DNA of 64,000 nt from Gammaproteobacteria bacterium (GCA_030949385.1 JAUZSP010000010.1:1-64000), one strand, 5' to 3'. Shown: positions 35,350 to 45,753, counted from the stretch's first letter. Notes: generated by a model from the letters alone, not told the origin. Program-made: numbers and translations.

Positions 35350-36916
35350 ATGGCTCAACCAATCCCTATGGATCAGTTGATTAAGCTTGTTTTTAAGGAA
35401 GTTGCGGTAAGACGAATCATGGTAACGGTGATTTTTGTCATCGTTAGTCTTATTCGTATTGGGGGCGGGTTTTGTGTTGCCAAAAAAGTATACGGCAACC
35501 ACCACTATTGTGGCGAATAACAGTAATATTATTGCGCCGTTGATGGAAGGTGCCGCAGTACCAACGGAGATGGATGTCAGCGAAGAGGCGGTGATTGAGG
35601 TGGTTTTCAGTCGGCGTTTGCGCGACCAACTGTTGGAATACGGCGGTTGGCTGGATGAGGATTTATCTCAGATTGACCGAGAGAGATTGTTAGAGAGCAT
35701 TAAAGAACGGACTGTGATTACCAAAGAGTCCGCGAATTTAATTAAGATTAAATACGTTGACAGTGATCCAGTGCGGTCTTTTAAGGTGACGCAAAAACTG
35801 GCTTCTTTGTATGTGGCCGAAAGTGGCCAGAGTAAACGTGAAGAGAGTCAAGAGGCTTACGATTTTATCGACAAGCAGGTCAAAGCGTACGAAGCCAAGC
35901 TGAAAGAAGCCGAACGTAAAATGAGTGCTTTTAAGGCAAAAAATGAAGATGCGCTGCCTGGTACTGGAGACTCAATTGGTTCTCGTATCGAAAACTTGAA
36001 GCTCTCTTTGGAGAAGATGGATCAAGAGGTTAAAGAGGCAAGGATTCGAAAAAAATCTCTGGAAAAGCAGTTGTCCGGTGAGGTGAAAGTCACCGCCAGT
36101 TTTTTGAAAGAAAATCAATATCGAGGGCGAATCAGTGAGCTGCAAGGACAGTTGGACACCTTACGTCTGAGCTATCATGATTCTTACCCAGACATCGTGC
36201 GGATTAAAAAACAGATCTCCGATCTAGAAGGGTCGATAGAGGGCGAGGTGGGGCAGAGAGACCCCAATGCGGGCAGTGCGGCAAATAATGATATGGGTTT
36301 TATGGGGGATGGTGGGGCCACACCTGCCAACCTGTCACAGCAGATGCGCGGACAGCTTTCTGAAACCAAAACTTTGATAGCGACCTTGAATGGACGCAAG
36401 GAACAGGCGCGAAAATCCTTGGCTCGAGAACGGGATCGAGCCGGTCGAGTGCGCTTGGTAGAGTCTAAAATTGATGAGCTGGTGCGTGATTACGAAGTGA
36501 ATAAAGAGCTGTATAAAGACCTCTTGCAACGTCGTGAAATGGCGCGCATCTCAATGCATTTGGACATTGAAAAGCAAGGCTTAAAATTTAGTGTGCAGGA
36601 GCCAGCAGCATTGCCATTGGTGCCGACCGGTTTGCGCTTTTTGCATATTTTGATGTTGGGTCCATTGATTGGTTTGCTGCTGCCCATTGCCCTTATTTAT
36701 GTTTTGTTGGCCTTTCTTGATAGCCGTATTCGCCTTGAGCCGGGAGTCACTTTTGTTGCTCCAAAAGGGGTTATGGTAACCACGATTAGGCATATGGTTT
36801 CACCACAGGAGCAACGTTCTCATCGGCGTGGCAGTTGGTTGATTGCGTTTGTGGTGATGTTGGTTTTGATGGCCTACGTGGTGGCGGGTAGTTTGAAGTT
36901 TATGCAGGTGATTTAA
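35350..36916 (+). CDS. EPS chain-length determinant (Wzz-like), frameshifted at a T5 run
   Basis: A polysaccharide co-polymerase. The first frame runs from ATG 35350 (MAQPIPMDQLIKLVFKEV). After VTVI the frame changes at the T5 run 35432-35436, and dropping one T continues as LSSLVLFVLGAGFVLPKKYTAT, a good first transmembrane helix. The periplasmic part is long and coiled-coil (about 300 residues). A second helix (LRFLHILMLGPLIGLLLPIAL) and a third near the C terminus follow. The joined product is about 521 residues. Together with the next gene it forms the usual Wzz/BY-kinase pair. Confidence 0.85.
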
Positions 36917-36980
36917 CCTCAAAATCAGGGCTACATGATCTAGAAAACATCAGTGGGTTTACCGTTTAGGTTGAAAAAAA

Positions 36981-37868
36981 ATGAGTAAAATTGAAGAGAC
37001 GCCAGAAAAGGTGATAGAGGATGATATGTTGGACGACTCATTGGATTTTGAGTTGGACGATGATCTCGGGGCTGATCCAGAACCACAACGGGTGGTGCCG
37101 ACCCTTTCTTCGCACGTTGAGTCGGTGGCAAATTCAGGTGCAGCTTCCACTGCGGGTACGAGTTTGCAGCTTCGCAGTACCAGCAGCAGTGGCGATATTG
37201 CCAAGATGGAATACAAACGCTGTTTAACCGCCGATGAGCTTGATGCAAAGAAAATTATCCATCCGGATATGAAATCTCGAGAAGCCTTTAATACCTTCCG
37301 AGAGTTGCGTACCAAGCTATTAAAAATCAGCCAAGGCGATAACTTTATCGTTATGGTGAGTTCGGTGGTACCAAAGGGAGGCGCTAGTTTTTTCTCGCTT
37401 AATTTGGCTTCTGCGTTTGCCTTTGATGAGAGTAAAACGGCTCTATTGATTGAGTGTAATTTGCGTAGCCCATGTCAGCACGATGTTTTGGAAGTGGATT
37501 CGGATGTGGGTTTGAGAGACTACTTGGCCGATGCGGTGGTGGATCTGGAAGAGATTATTTGTGATTCCGGCATTGAGCGTCTGCGGCTTTGTCCAGCGGG
37601 GCGTAACCGTGAGGTTTTCAAGGAATTTTTTACTACGGATCGGATGCGTGAGTTTATTGAGCTGGTTCGGCGGCGTTATTCTGATCGCTTTATTTTCATT
37701 GATGCACCTTCAGTGGACGATACAGACGCACAAATTCTCGCTGAATTGAGTGATTATGTTTTGCTGGTGGTGCCTTATGGCGGTGTTGAAGAGACACAAA
37801 TTACGGATGCGATTGATGTGATGGGTGAAGAGAAGGTGGTTGGTCTTGTTCTCAACAACATACCATAA
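36981..37868 (+). CDS. BY-kinase-like ATPase with altered Walker A
   Basis: A 295-residue cytoplasmic protein of the CpsD/exosortase-associated tyrosine kinase type. It has an acidic, low-complexity N terminus (about 85 residues). The ATPase core begins EAFNTFRELRTKLLKIS. The position of the Walker A loop reads SSVVPKGGASFFSLNLASAF, lacking the GK(S/T) lysine. Walker A' (TALLIECNLRSPCQ) has Glu-Cys-Asn where Asp-x-Asp is usual; Walker B is FIFIDAPSV. No C-terminal tyrosine cluster is visible. It probably regulates the co-polymerase without normal kinase activity (inference). Confidence 0.8.
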   Translation: MSKIEETPEKVIEDDMLDDSLDFELDDDLGADPEPQRVVPTLSSHVESVANSGAASTAGTSLQLRSTSSSGDIAKMEYKRCLTADELDAKKIIHPDMKSREAFNTFRELRTKLLKISQGDNFIVMVSSVVPKGGASFFSLNLASAFAFDESKTALLIECNLRSPCQHDVLEVDSDVGLRDYLADAVVDLEEIICDSGIERLRLCPAGRNREVFKEFFTTDRMREFIELVRRRYSDRFIFIDAPSVDDTDAQILAELSDYVLLVVPYGGVEETQITDAIDVMGEEKVVGLVLNNIP

Positions 37869-37912
37869 ACGTTTTTTTTATAACCTTTAATGGAAAGATG
37901 GAAAGGATGATG

Positions 37913-39271
37913 ATGTCTGTTCGAAATACGGTATTGCTTTTTGTAGTTGGATCTTTTTCTGTTTCCAATGCGTATGCCTTACAGGCGAATTATCAGCTTT
38001 CTTATCAGGGTGAGTACAGCTCAAACGCAAAAAAGAGTGGTGCGACCACCACCAATGTGCAGGGTGTGGCTGATTACCGCAGTGTGTTTCGTGGAGAGCT
38101 GGGTCTTAAAGAGGCCAGTGGGCGTTTTCGTTATGATGTCAGCAGTGCGATGGAGCTACGCCATTACGCCAATGGCAGTTATAAACCCGATGCGGTGTTA
38201 ATGCTGGATGCAACGTCTAACTGGTTGATTTCACCGCGTCGTTTTGAATGGTCATTTGAGAATTATCTGGGGGAGTCTCAAATTAGAGTTTTAAATGCAA
38301 ATACACCGGATAATCGTCAATTTACCAATACCTTTGTAACAGGGCCCTCGATTACCTTACGTTTTGGTAAAACCGATAATTTAGTTTTGAATGCTCGCTT
38401 TTCCGATGACTACGAAGAGGTCACTAATAATGCTGCACAACGGGTAAATGCTTCGTTGGAGTGGGATCATCGAATTTCATTGTTGAGTTCAATTTCGGCA
38501 ACTATTAGCAGTACCGAAGTAAAATACAAAGACCTTTTATCAAATAGAGGAGACAGTAAAACTTTAGATGCCTTTGTCAGTTTTCAGACCCAGCGAGCGC
38601 GTTCGACGTTTTCTCTTGATCTAGGGGAGAGTCGTGGCGAGAGTGATCGGCGTGGCACGACCAGTAACGTTTTAGGGCGTATGGCATGGGCGTATCAGAT
38701 GTCGGATAGCAGCCAGTTTGGGCTCTCGGCAGCTCAAGAATTAACCGACTCTGGTCGGCGGCGGGTGGCTGTGGCGCAGCAGGGAGCCGTTGTTGCAAAC
38801 CCTGTTGTTCAGGTAGCAAGCAGTGGTGTTTTTGAGTCTCGCCGTTTGAATTTTTCTTTCTCTCAAGGCTGGCAGACAGACAGTGTTAATTTTTCTGCTT
38901 ATGCTGAGCAACAAGATTATTTAAACGATCCTGCTGATGTAGCGCAAGTGGTGACAACCGTTAATAAAATTTCTGGGCGCGATTCAGAGGTGTTTGGTTT
39001 TGATGCCAGTTGGAGCCACAGTATTAATCGACGTTTGGATGTGGCGTTTAATGGCAGTTATTCCCTCTCAATGTACCCCACTGTTTTAAGTCCAGTTAGT
39101 CAGACGGCGCGTGAAGACACTAATCAAAGCGTGGGCTTGTCGTTGCAATACCAATGGGGAAAACTTTTGGCTCTCACCAGCAATCTCAGCCAGAGTGAAA
39201 GGGACAGTAATGAGTTTGGCCAAGATTACCAGGACACCCGTTTTTCTGTGACGATCACCTACGGCCGTTAA
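37913..39271 (+). CDS. Outer-membrane beta-barrel protein of the EPS locus
   Basis: A 452-residue protein with signal peptide MSVRNTVLLFVVGSFSVSNAYA and then alternating hydrophobic/polar strands rich in Ser, Asn and aromatics, ending ...DTRFSVTITYGR. It matches the PEP-CTERM/exosortase-A associated outer-membrane protein type (TIGR03016-like). It probably forms an outer-membrane channel or anchor for polymer export. I use ATG 37913, where GGAAAGG lies six bases upstream; ATG 37898 is also in frame. Confidence 0.8.
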   Translation: MSVRNTVLLFVVGSFSVSNAYALQANYQLSYQGEYSSNAKKSGATTTNVQGVADYRSVFRGELGLKEASGRFRYDVSSAMELRHYANGSYKPDAVLMLDATSNWLISPRRFEWSFENYLGESQIRVLNANTPDNRQFTNTFVTGPSITLRFGKTDNLVLNARFSDDYEEVTNNAAQRVNASLEWDHRISLLSSISATISSTEVKYKDLLSNRGDSKTLDAFVSFQTQRARSTFSLDLGESRGESDRRGTTSNVLGRMAWAYQMSDSSQFGLSAAQELTDSGRRRVAVAQQGAVVANPVVQVASSGVFESRRLNFSFSQGWQTDSVNFSAYAEQQDYLNDPADVAQVVTTVNKISGRDSEVFGFDASWSHSINRRLDVAFNGSYSLSMYPTVLSPVSQTAREDTNQSVGLSLQYQWGKLLALTSNLSQSERDSNEFGQDYQDTRFSVTITYGR

Positions 39272-39281
39272 GTTATCACTT

Positions 39282-39768
39282 GTGCCTTACTCTGTTATCG
39301 ACAGCGATATTTTGGCCGATCGTCAGGCTGTTTTGGCGTTGTGGTCGGATGGTTTGGCCATAGGCCAAAATCACCTTGCTAAATATCGTTGGTTTTATCA
39401 GGATAACCCCATTGCAGCCGCCACTGGTTTTTTGTTAACGGACGGTGGTTGTATACCTTCGATGCCCGTTTTGATCGTTTATGGCAACGGGTGGCTCAGA
39501 AGAAATCAGCGGTTATATTATCTGTTACGTTGATGAGGAACAGGTGGTTCACATAATTGACCGGTTAGCCATTGACTTTGAAGGTACGCTTTCTTTTTTG
39601 TTAAAAAGTTTTATTTTTACGGCACGTCGACAGGGTTATGTTTCGATATTAATGGAGTTTTATGGGCTTGAATCGGTGGTGACCTTATTGGCCTCTGTAT
39701 CACGTCTGGTCGCACTGCAAAAATATGATGTACATGGAGCATTTAGATTGGTTTATGACTGCCGCTGA
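39282..39768 (+). pseudogene. Decayed GNAT-family acetyltransferase of the EPS locus
   Basis: Three short segments in three frames resemble one GNAT protein. The first (GTG 39282) has DRQAVLALWSDGL and YRWFYQDNP. The second, in another frame around 39453-39520, reads DARFDRLWQRVAQKK. The third (from about 39481) has ISGYIICYVDEEQVVHIIDRLAIDFE and ends at 39768. Intact relatives have about 330 residues; only about 160 codons remain, so internal sequence is missing as well as frame. This looks like genuine decay. Confidence 0.55.
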
Positions 39769-39935
39769 TGAAGACGGGTGACAGTGAATTCATGAAATAA
39801 GTGGGAAAGTTTGGTGTATTGTTCTCAGTTTTTATGAGAATGCTATGGTGGTTTACAACAGGGAGGATATAAAAAGCATGGTTTTTTTTTATTAGGATCT
39901 CAAACTGCTCTAGTATCATGGTAGGAGTATAGTGG

Positions 39936-40986
39936 GTGTATAAAAAAGGGCTGTTAGCAAAGTGTCTTCATTTTTCTAAACTGTTGCCGGTGATCAAGTT
40001 CGCCAGACAGAAAATGTTGCAGGATGTTTTAATCCTTGCGTATCATCGGGTCAAGGATATAGAAAACCTAACTGAATATGAATTTGATACCGAATTGGTA
40101 AGTGCCAGCAGTGCTGATTTTCATTGGCAGATGGCTTTTGTTAAAAAACATTATAACCCAATACGTTTTAGCGATTTGATTGCCTCTTTAGACGGTAAAA
40201 AAATCACTGCCGCCAAACCCCTTAATTGTTACCTTTGATGATGGGTTTGAGGATAATTACAGTGTTGTTTTTCCTATTCTAAAACAGTTGGATGTGCCTG
40301 CGACTATTTTTATTTCATCAGATTACATTGGGAAAACGGAGACATTTTGGTTTGATTGGGTGGTTTATTTACTGAAAAAGGCAGCACCTGGAGTTCTTAA
40401 TTTGCCAGCTATCCCTCTTGACCTCTGCATTGAGAACAGCTTTGACTCAAGGATGTCTGCGGTAGATATTTTATTAGGGGCACTGAAACAAGTTTCTAAT
40501 GAGGCGCGTCTGCAGACGATTGTTGATTTGGAGCAGCAAGTGGGAGCCCATAAACCTGAGAAGGGTTTTGAGGAGAGTTATCCCATGACCTGGCAACAGG
40601 TGAAGGAGATGTCAGAGTGGGGGGTGGAATTTGGCTCTCATTCCGCCAGTCATCCGATATTATCCCAGCTGGACGATAAGGAGCTTTGGCATGAGATTGC
40701 TGATTCCAGAGAGGTGATTGTTGAAAAAACAGGACAAGCATGTGATGTGATTGCTTATCCTGTGGGAGGGGCCTGTACCTATGATCAACGGGTTTTGGAC
40801 ATGGTGGAACGCTCCGGTTATCGCTTAGGTACCAGTTATCGCAGTGGGGTTAATGTCTTGGATGAGCTGGAGCCTTATGCCTTGCGGCGAATTCACGTTG
40901 AGTTGGAGACCAGTCGTGAATTGTTTGCTGCGACCTTGGCATTGCCTTCTCTGTTTATTACGAAATACACACTTACTAAGCTTTAG
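39936..40986 (+). CDS. Polysaccharide deacetylase, frameshifted at a C4 run
   Basis: NodB-type carbohydrate esterase. The first frame (GTG 39936) has DVLILAYHRVKD and stops at 40238. Deleting one C from the run 40218-40221 joins AAKP to LIVTFDDGFEDNY, the catalytic Asp-Asp motif, then GVEFGSHSASHPILSQL with the His-x3-His metal site (here HSASH) and VIAYPVGG. The joined protein has about 349 residues. It is the deacetylase commonly found in exosortase-A EPS loci. No signal peptide is evident. Confidence 0.85.
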
Positions 40987-41014
40987 GGCTTTAATCTAAG
41001 GAAAAAGAGAGATT

Positions 41015-42841
41015 ATGCCTTTAGGGGAAAGCCAATTTTGTTGGGATTTGCTGCGCCGTACTGGCTTGGATGCCAATTTACGACGGGGTTCAGGCCCTCG
41101 ATTTGATATTCAAGAGCCGATGGCGCTACGCCCTTTTGTAAAGCTGTTAAGAACCTTGACCGTGGATCAATGTTTTTGGATGCCTTTGTTACCCTCCATG
41201 CCCAAAGAAGGCACAGTGTTGGTCATTGATGACAGCTGTGGCAATTTGAGTCGAGGTTTGGCACTGCATTTTCAGCGGGTGATTTCGATGCAACCGAATG
41301 CCGTGGCGGCGGCGTTGCTGGCAGACTCTTTGAGGCGATCTGAGGTTGATAATATTGTGGTTGTGCAGGCAGATTTGTCAAAACCTCTGCCCATTGCCGT
41401 TGGCACGATCAATTTATGTGTCAGTTTGCGGCTAGGACACTTGCTGGCACGCCATTATGGTGCAGATTATTTGAATATTTATCGTCATGTGCTGACTTCA
41501 ATGGGGGAAGCCTTAACAGTCAATGGCGTTATGTTGATTGCGGATGATAACTGCCAAAATTATTTCAATATGGCCAAGCAGGTTTTGGGGCGTAAAATCA
41601 CCGGCTATCAGGGGGTTCCTTGGTTGGAGACGCGTGAAATGTTGCGCTCTTTTGGGATGCAGATACAAGAATATGTGGGTAAGTTTGATTATAATGAGGG
41701 TTTATTGCCCCTGCCAGATTTGGTTTTACGCGAACACGCTGCTTTAGCAGAGCCGCTAAAAAAGAATCTGACCGGACGGATTAAACAATATTTACTCAAT
41801 CGACGTTTGAGTACCCGTTATTGGCCCGCTTTTCTTTTTTGTGCCAGTAAACAAGGTGTGCTTAACAGTGTGCAGGAGATGGTGCAGGCAGCTGATTTGG
41901 CCACTTTGCTCCATTGGCAGACCTCCAAGGTTGAAGTGCGACGACTGATTGCCGGTAATGCCGATGTTACGGTAGTGATGGTGGGGCCGGTAGGCAACAC
42001 CGATATTGAGGTGGTTTTGCGTTTGCCTCGCTCTAAAGCCGGTTTTGTCTCTGCGGGTCGTAATGCCGATGTGATTACGGCATTGCAGAAGGGATCGTTT
42101 GCGGCATTGACACCTAAATTATTGGCATCGGGTGAATATTTAGGCCAACGTTATTACATCGAAGAGAAAAAAGCGGGGCGTGAGTTACAAGAGTTCAGTG
42201 AGTTGGCGGATCAGATGGTGCGGGAGGCCTGTTTGGTCTTGGCGCGGGGACAGGCTAAAACCGCTGTGCGGCGGGTGTTAACAAAAAACGATTACGACAT
42301 TTTGATTGGCGGTTGCATTGGAAATTTGCGGCCTTATTGTAATAAGGCCGAACAGGCTGTATTGCAGCGGGTTGATGAACTGCTACAGCTGTTTTTTATC
42401 GGAAAAGAGACGCCGTTGGTGCGAACCCACGGTGATTTTAAACTCGGCAATGTGCTGTTTTTAGCCGATCAAAGTGTTGGCGCGATTATCGACTGGGATC
42501 TGTCGGAAACCTCGGGTTTGCCATTGAGTGATCTGTTTGTGCTGATGACCTATCGTCGCGATCCAGAAGAGCAGAAAAACTACAATTTGATCGAGTTTTA
42601 TCGTCAAAAGGTGCTGCCTTGGAAGATGCCCGTTTTTTACCAAAAATTATTGCCTGAAGTGGCAGCAATATTAGACGTTGATGAGCGTCTGTTTTTGCCG
42701 ATTCGCTGTCTCTCTTGGTTGATGAACTTAAGAGATCGACTTGATTGGACTTTAAAATCTCATGAAGGGTGGGCTAGTGAGGGTATTGGTGCGGTTTTAG
42801 GCGATATAGAGCAAATTTTAGCGGATGCTTCTTCCAAATAG
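41015..42841 (+). CDS. Methyltransferase-like / APH-type kinase fusion
   Basis: A 608-residue protein with two parts. Residues about 60-260 look like a Rossmann SAM-methyltransferase with a weakened first motif (TVLVIDDSCGNLSRGLAL) and VQADLSKPLPIAVGTINLCVS. Residues about 300-600 carry an aminoglycoside-phosphotransferase (APH)/choline-kinase type domain with Brenner motif THGDFKLGN (H472, D474, N479) and the metal motif IIDWDLSE. The kinase half could phosphorylate a sugar or lipid-linked intermediate of the polymer. The fusion is unusual and the substrate unknown. AAGGA precedes the ATG. Confidence 0.7.
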   Translation: MPLGESQFCWDLLRRTGLDANLRRGSGPRFDIQEPMALRPFVKLLRTLTVDQCFWMPLLPSMPKEGTVLVIDDSCGNLSRGLALHFQRVISMQPNAVAAALLADSLRRSEVDNIVVVQADLSKPLPIAVGTINLCVSLRLGHLLARHYGADYLNIYRHVLTSMGEALTVNGVMLIADDNCQNYFNMAKQVLGRKITGYQGVPWLETREMLRSFGMQIQEYVGKFDYNEGLLPLPDLVLREHAALAEPLKKNLTGRIKQYLLNRRLSTRYWPAFLFCASKQGVLNSVQEMVQAADLATLLHWQTSKVEVRRLIAGNADVTVVMVGPVGNTDIEVVLRLPRSKAGFVSAGRNADVITALQKGSFAALTPKLLASGEYLGQRYYIEEKKAGRELQEFSELADQMVREACLVLARGQAKTAVRRVLTKNDYDILIGGCIGNLRPYCNKAEQAVLQRVDELLQLFFIGKETPLVRTHGDFKLGNVLFLADQSVGAIIDWDLSETSGLPLSDLFVLMTYRRDPEEQKNYNLIEFYRQKVLPWKMPVFYQKLLPEVAAILDVDERLFLPIRCLSWLMNLRDRLDWTLKSHEGWASEGIGAVLGDIEQILADASSK

Positions 42842-43002
42842 CAGAGTTCCCTTTATCGAAATGTAAAGGATCGTCTTTTTTCTAACGAATCTCTCTTCTG
42901 GTGTTGAGTGAAAAATATCATTCTGGTTCCAGAGGCGATTTTTTGACGGGCTTGGTCTTATACTTTCGCCCTACTACTTGACGCTATTTTTTAAGAGTTT
43001 AT

Positions 43003-44457
43003 ATGGCTGGCAATCTGAAACATTTGTTAAAACATACCGGTGTTTATCTGGTCGGTAATGTTCTTAATCGTCTGGGCGCATTCATACTTCTGCCCATCTA
43101 CACCAATTATCTGAGTGTGCCTGAATACGGCGTCTTAGAGATCCTCTATTCGATCAATGCGGTGCTGTCGGTGTTGTTTGGGGCCGGTTTGGCGCATGCG
43201 ACCCTGCGTTTCTATTTTGATTACGATGATCAGAAAAGCCGAAATTCGGTGGTCACCACCAATCTTTTGGTCACGTTTATTTTGGTGGCAGCGGGCGTTC
43301 TGTTTGTCAATATCTGGAGCGAAGAGGTTACGCTGTTGCTGTTGGATGATCTTCAGTTTGAGCGCGCGTTACAGATTGCGCTGCTGATTATTGTGGTTGA
43401 GTTGAGCAGTGAGGTGTTACTGGCCTATTTGCGTGCTCAAGAGCGTTCGGGGCTTTATGTGCTGTTGTCAGCACTGCGTCTGGTTTCTCAGATCAGCGTG
43501 ACCTATTACTTGTTGGTTGGCCAGGGCGGTGGGGTTGATGCCGTTTTAAGTTCGAATCTGATCAGTGTGTCGTTGGTTGCAGTGGTGTTGTTGGTCTTCA
43601 CCTTGAAAGAGTGTGGCTTTCAGTTTGACTTTGCAAAGGTCAAGCCGATCTTGAAATACAGCATTCCCTTTGCCGCCAGCTCCATTGTTGGGGTGGTGGC
43701 GGGCAATGCGGATCGGTTTTTCCTGAAAGAGTATGAAGGTTTTGCTGAGGTCGGGGTGTACGGTTTGGCAATGAAATTTGCCTTGTTGCTGACCTTTATT
43801 TTGGCTGAACCGCTGTATAAAAGTTACGGCCCATACCGCTTTTCGTTGATTGGTAAACCAGGGGCTGAGCTGTTTCATGCGTCGGTGGCGAAATATTTAA
43901 CCTTTGCAGCGGTGTTTGTGGCTTTGAGTTTGTCGCTGTTTATTTCTGATCTGCTGCGGGTTTTGTCAGCACCAGAGTATTGGGCGGCGGCGGGTATTGT
44001 GCCCATTTTGTTGTTGGGCGTGATTGTGCAAACCAATTCGTACTGTTTCCAAACAGGAATATTAATCCATAAGAAGAGCCAATATATTCTCTATATTATT
44101 ATGGCTTCGACTAGCGTCAACTTGATGATGAATTACTTGATGGTGGTCTATTTTGAGTTGGCAGGTTATGGTGCGGCGATTGCGTATACTTGTGGCACGC
44201 TATCAACCGCGCTGTTGACCAATGTGGTATCACAGCGTTTGTACGCGGTTCCTTATCCCTTTATGAAAATGTTGATGGTTTTGGTTTTGGGTGTTTTGAC
44301 TTATCTGTTTTCATTGTTGATTCCAAGTGGTGTTGTGTGGCTCAGTTTGTTGCTTAAAAGTACGTTATTGATGGCTTTTTTTGTGTTGCTCTATTTCCTT
44401 GATGAAGAGGTTCGAGTGGCAATGGCGAAGGCGCGTCAGTGGATTGGCAGACGTTAA
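43003..44457 (+). CDS. Wzx-type polysaccharide flippase
   Basis: A 484-residue polytopic protein of the MOP/oligosaccharide flippase group. It begins LKHLLKHTGVYLVGNVLNRLGAFILLPIYTNYLS, a characteristic Wzx N terminus, and shows 12-14 hydrophobic segments. Paired charged residues in ALAMKFALLLTF and FRFSLI-like loops are typical. It would flip the lipid-linked repeat unit across the inner membrane. Confidence 0.9.
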   Translation: MAGNLKHLLKHTGVYLVGNVLNRLGAFILLPIYTNYLSVPEYGVLEILYSINAVLSVLFGAGLAHATLRFYFDYDDQKSRNSVVTTNLLVTFILVAAGVLFVNIWSEEVTLLLLDDLQFERALQIALLIIVVELSSEVLLAYLRAQERSGLYVLLSALRLVSQISVTYYLLVGQGGGVDAVLSSNLISVSLVAVVLLVFTLKECGFQFDFAKVKPILKYSIPFAASSIVGVVAGNADRFFLKEYEGFAEVGVYGLAMKFALLLTFILAEPLYKSYGPYRFSLIGKPGAELFHASVAKYLTFAAVFVALSLSLFISDLLRVLSAPEYWAAAGIVPILLLGVIVQTNSYCFQTGILIHKKSQYILYIIMASTSVNLMMNYLMVVYFELAGYGAAIAYTCGTLSTALLTNVVSQRLYAVPYPFMKMLMVLVLGVLTYLFSLLIPSGVVWLSLLLKSTLLMAFFVLLYFLDEEVRVAMAKARQWIGRR

Positions 44458-44509
44458 TTGTTCGTGTTTTGCTGTAGGGAGAGAGGCAAACCGGCAGGTA
44501 TAACAAGGA

Positions 44510-44526
44510 GGGGAGTGCGACTCCCC
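44510..44526 (+). other. Hairpin over an AAGGAGG sequence
   Basis: GGGGAGT (44510-44516), GCG loop, ACTCCCC (44520-44526). The left arm overlaps a consensus-like AAGGAGG (44505-44511). The following ATG (44539) is 27 bases away, too far for normal use of that site. It may be a translational control element or a remnant. Confidence 0.35.
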
Positions 44527-44538
44527 CAATGATAAATC

Positions 44539-45698
44539 ATGATTTTTATTTACCTCTATTTGATCTTTCTCTATATTCGTCCGCAAGACTGGGTGCCGGC
44601 CTTTTATGGTTTTCCCACCGCGATGACGGTGATTCCAATGGGTCTGTTGGCGGGGTTTCTGCGTAAACAGCAAAATCCCGACCTCTATATTCTGCCGCAA
44701 ACCACGCTGGTACCTTATTACCTGATCATGATTTTGGTCGGTACCACCATTGCTGCTGGGTTTGCGACCGCATTGGGTGAATTCATTGAGTTCCTGCTGC
44801 GTGGCATGGTCTTTTTTATGATCGTTTGGAACGTGGATACGCCCAAACGGCTGAAAAGCGTGATTAATTTCACCATCGGTTTGACTCTCTTTTTGGCCTA
44901 TCAAGGCATTCTGCAAGGCGAGACGGGGCAGTGCTGGGGGGGGATGACCGTGTTTCCGGGTTATGAAGAGATTCGCATTCGTTGGTACGGCGATTGGGAT
45001 GGCCCCAATGTGCTTGGTATTTTGTTTGTGGTGGGCATTGCACTGATGTTGGAGTACGCCTTCGGGCCGTGGAAACAGCATGGCTTGATTACCCGTTTGG
45101 TGGCTCTGGCTTGTATAGGTTATGCGGGTCAGGCGATGTTCTTTACCAATTCTCGTGGTGCTATTTTAGCCACTTTGGTGGGGATTTTGTTTTTCTTTCG
45201 TAAAGAGATGGTTAAGCCCTATTTTTTGGTTTTGGGGACGGTGATTTTGATAGGGGCGATTGCAGCGATGCCGTCGCGTATGACGGAGGTGAACTCAGAA
45301 GAGGAGTCGGCACACGAACGCATTCAGCTCTGGGATAACGGCATCAATATGTTGCGTGCTCACCCGTCTGACGGGGGTGGGAAAAGGTCAATTTGCGAAA
45401 CACTCTAAATTGAAATTGATCGCACATAATAATTATGTACAAAACTTTGGCGAATCAGGTTTTCCTGGTTATTACATTTTTATGGCGCTGCTGTGGTACT
45501 CCATCTGGTACAACATGGTCTATGGATAGGCCAGAGTACAAGGTGCCTGATGAGGTCGCTGGGGCAGGTCGAATGATGGTCGCGGCCTTTATCGGTTACA
45601 TGGCATCGACCTTCTTTGTGGTAATGGAGAATGACCTGCTGTTCTATTTCTTTGGCTTGGCTGCTGCGACGCAGATGACGGCACTCAATACGCAGTAA
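44539..45698 (+). CDS. O-antigen ligase/polymerase-like protein, two frameshifts
   Basis: A polytopic Wzy/WaaL-like protein (YIRPQDWVPAFYG at the N terminus, WDGPNVLGILFVVGIALM, and the FTNSRGAILATLVG motif of the Wzy_C family). The first frame stops at 45408. Removing one G from the G5 run 45373-45377 continues as GVGKGQFAKHSKLKLIAHNNYVQNFGESG, the conserved His-containing loop. A second change near 45524 (one G of GG) restores DRPEYKVPDEVAG to the stop at 45698. The joined product is about 386 residues. It probably polymerises or ligates the polysaccharide. Confidence 0.8.
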
Positions 45699-45731
45699 GG
45701 ACTATCCGCGACCCCAATTCACCGACATGGG

Positions 45732-45753
45732 ATCGCAATATTATTATTGCGAT
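45732..45753. repeat. Palindrome upstream of wecB
   Basis: ATCGCAATA (45732-45740), TTAT loop, TATTGCGAT (45745-45753), a 9-bp perfect stem in the 247-base gap between the ligase and wecB. A weaker inverted repeat CACCT...AGGTG lies at 45882-45897. Either could be an operator. No other feature is seen in 45699-45945. Confidence 0.45.

Noticed and set aside
39282-45698. Reading the EPS locus as a decaying gene cluster
   Set aside because: Most breaks need only a one-base homopolymer correction, as also seen in essential cmk; only the GNAT remnant shows real sequence loss.
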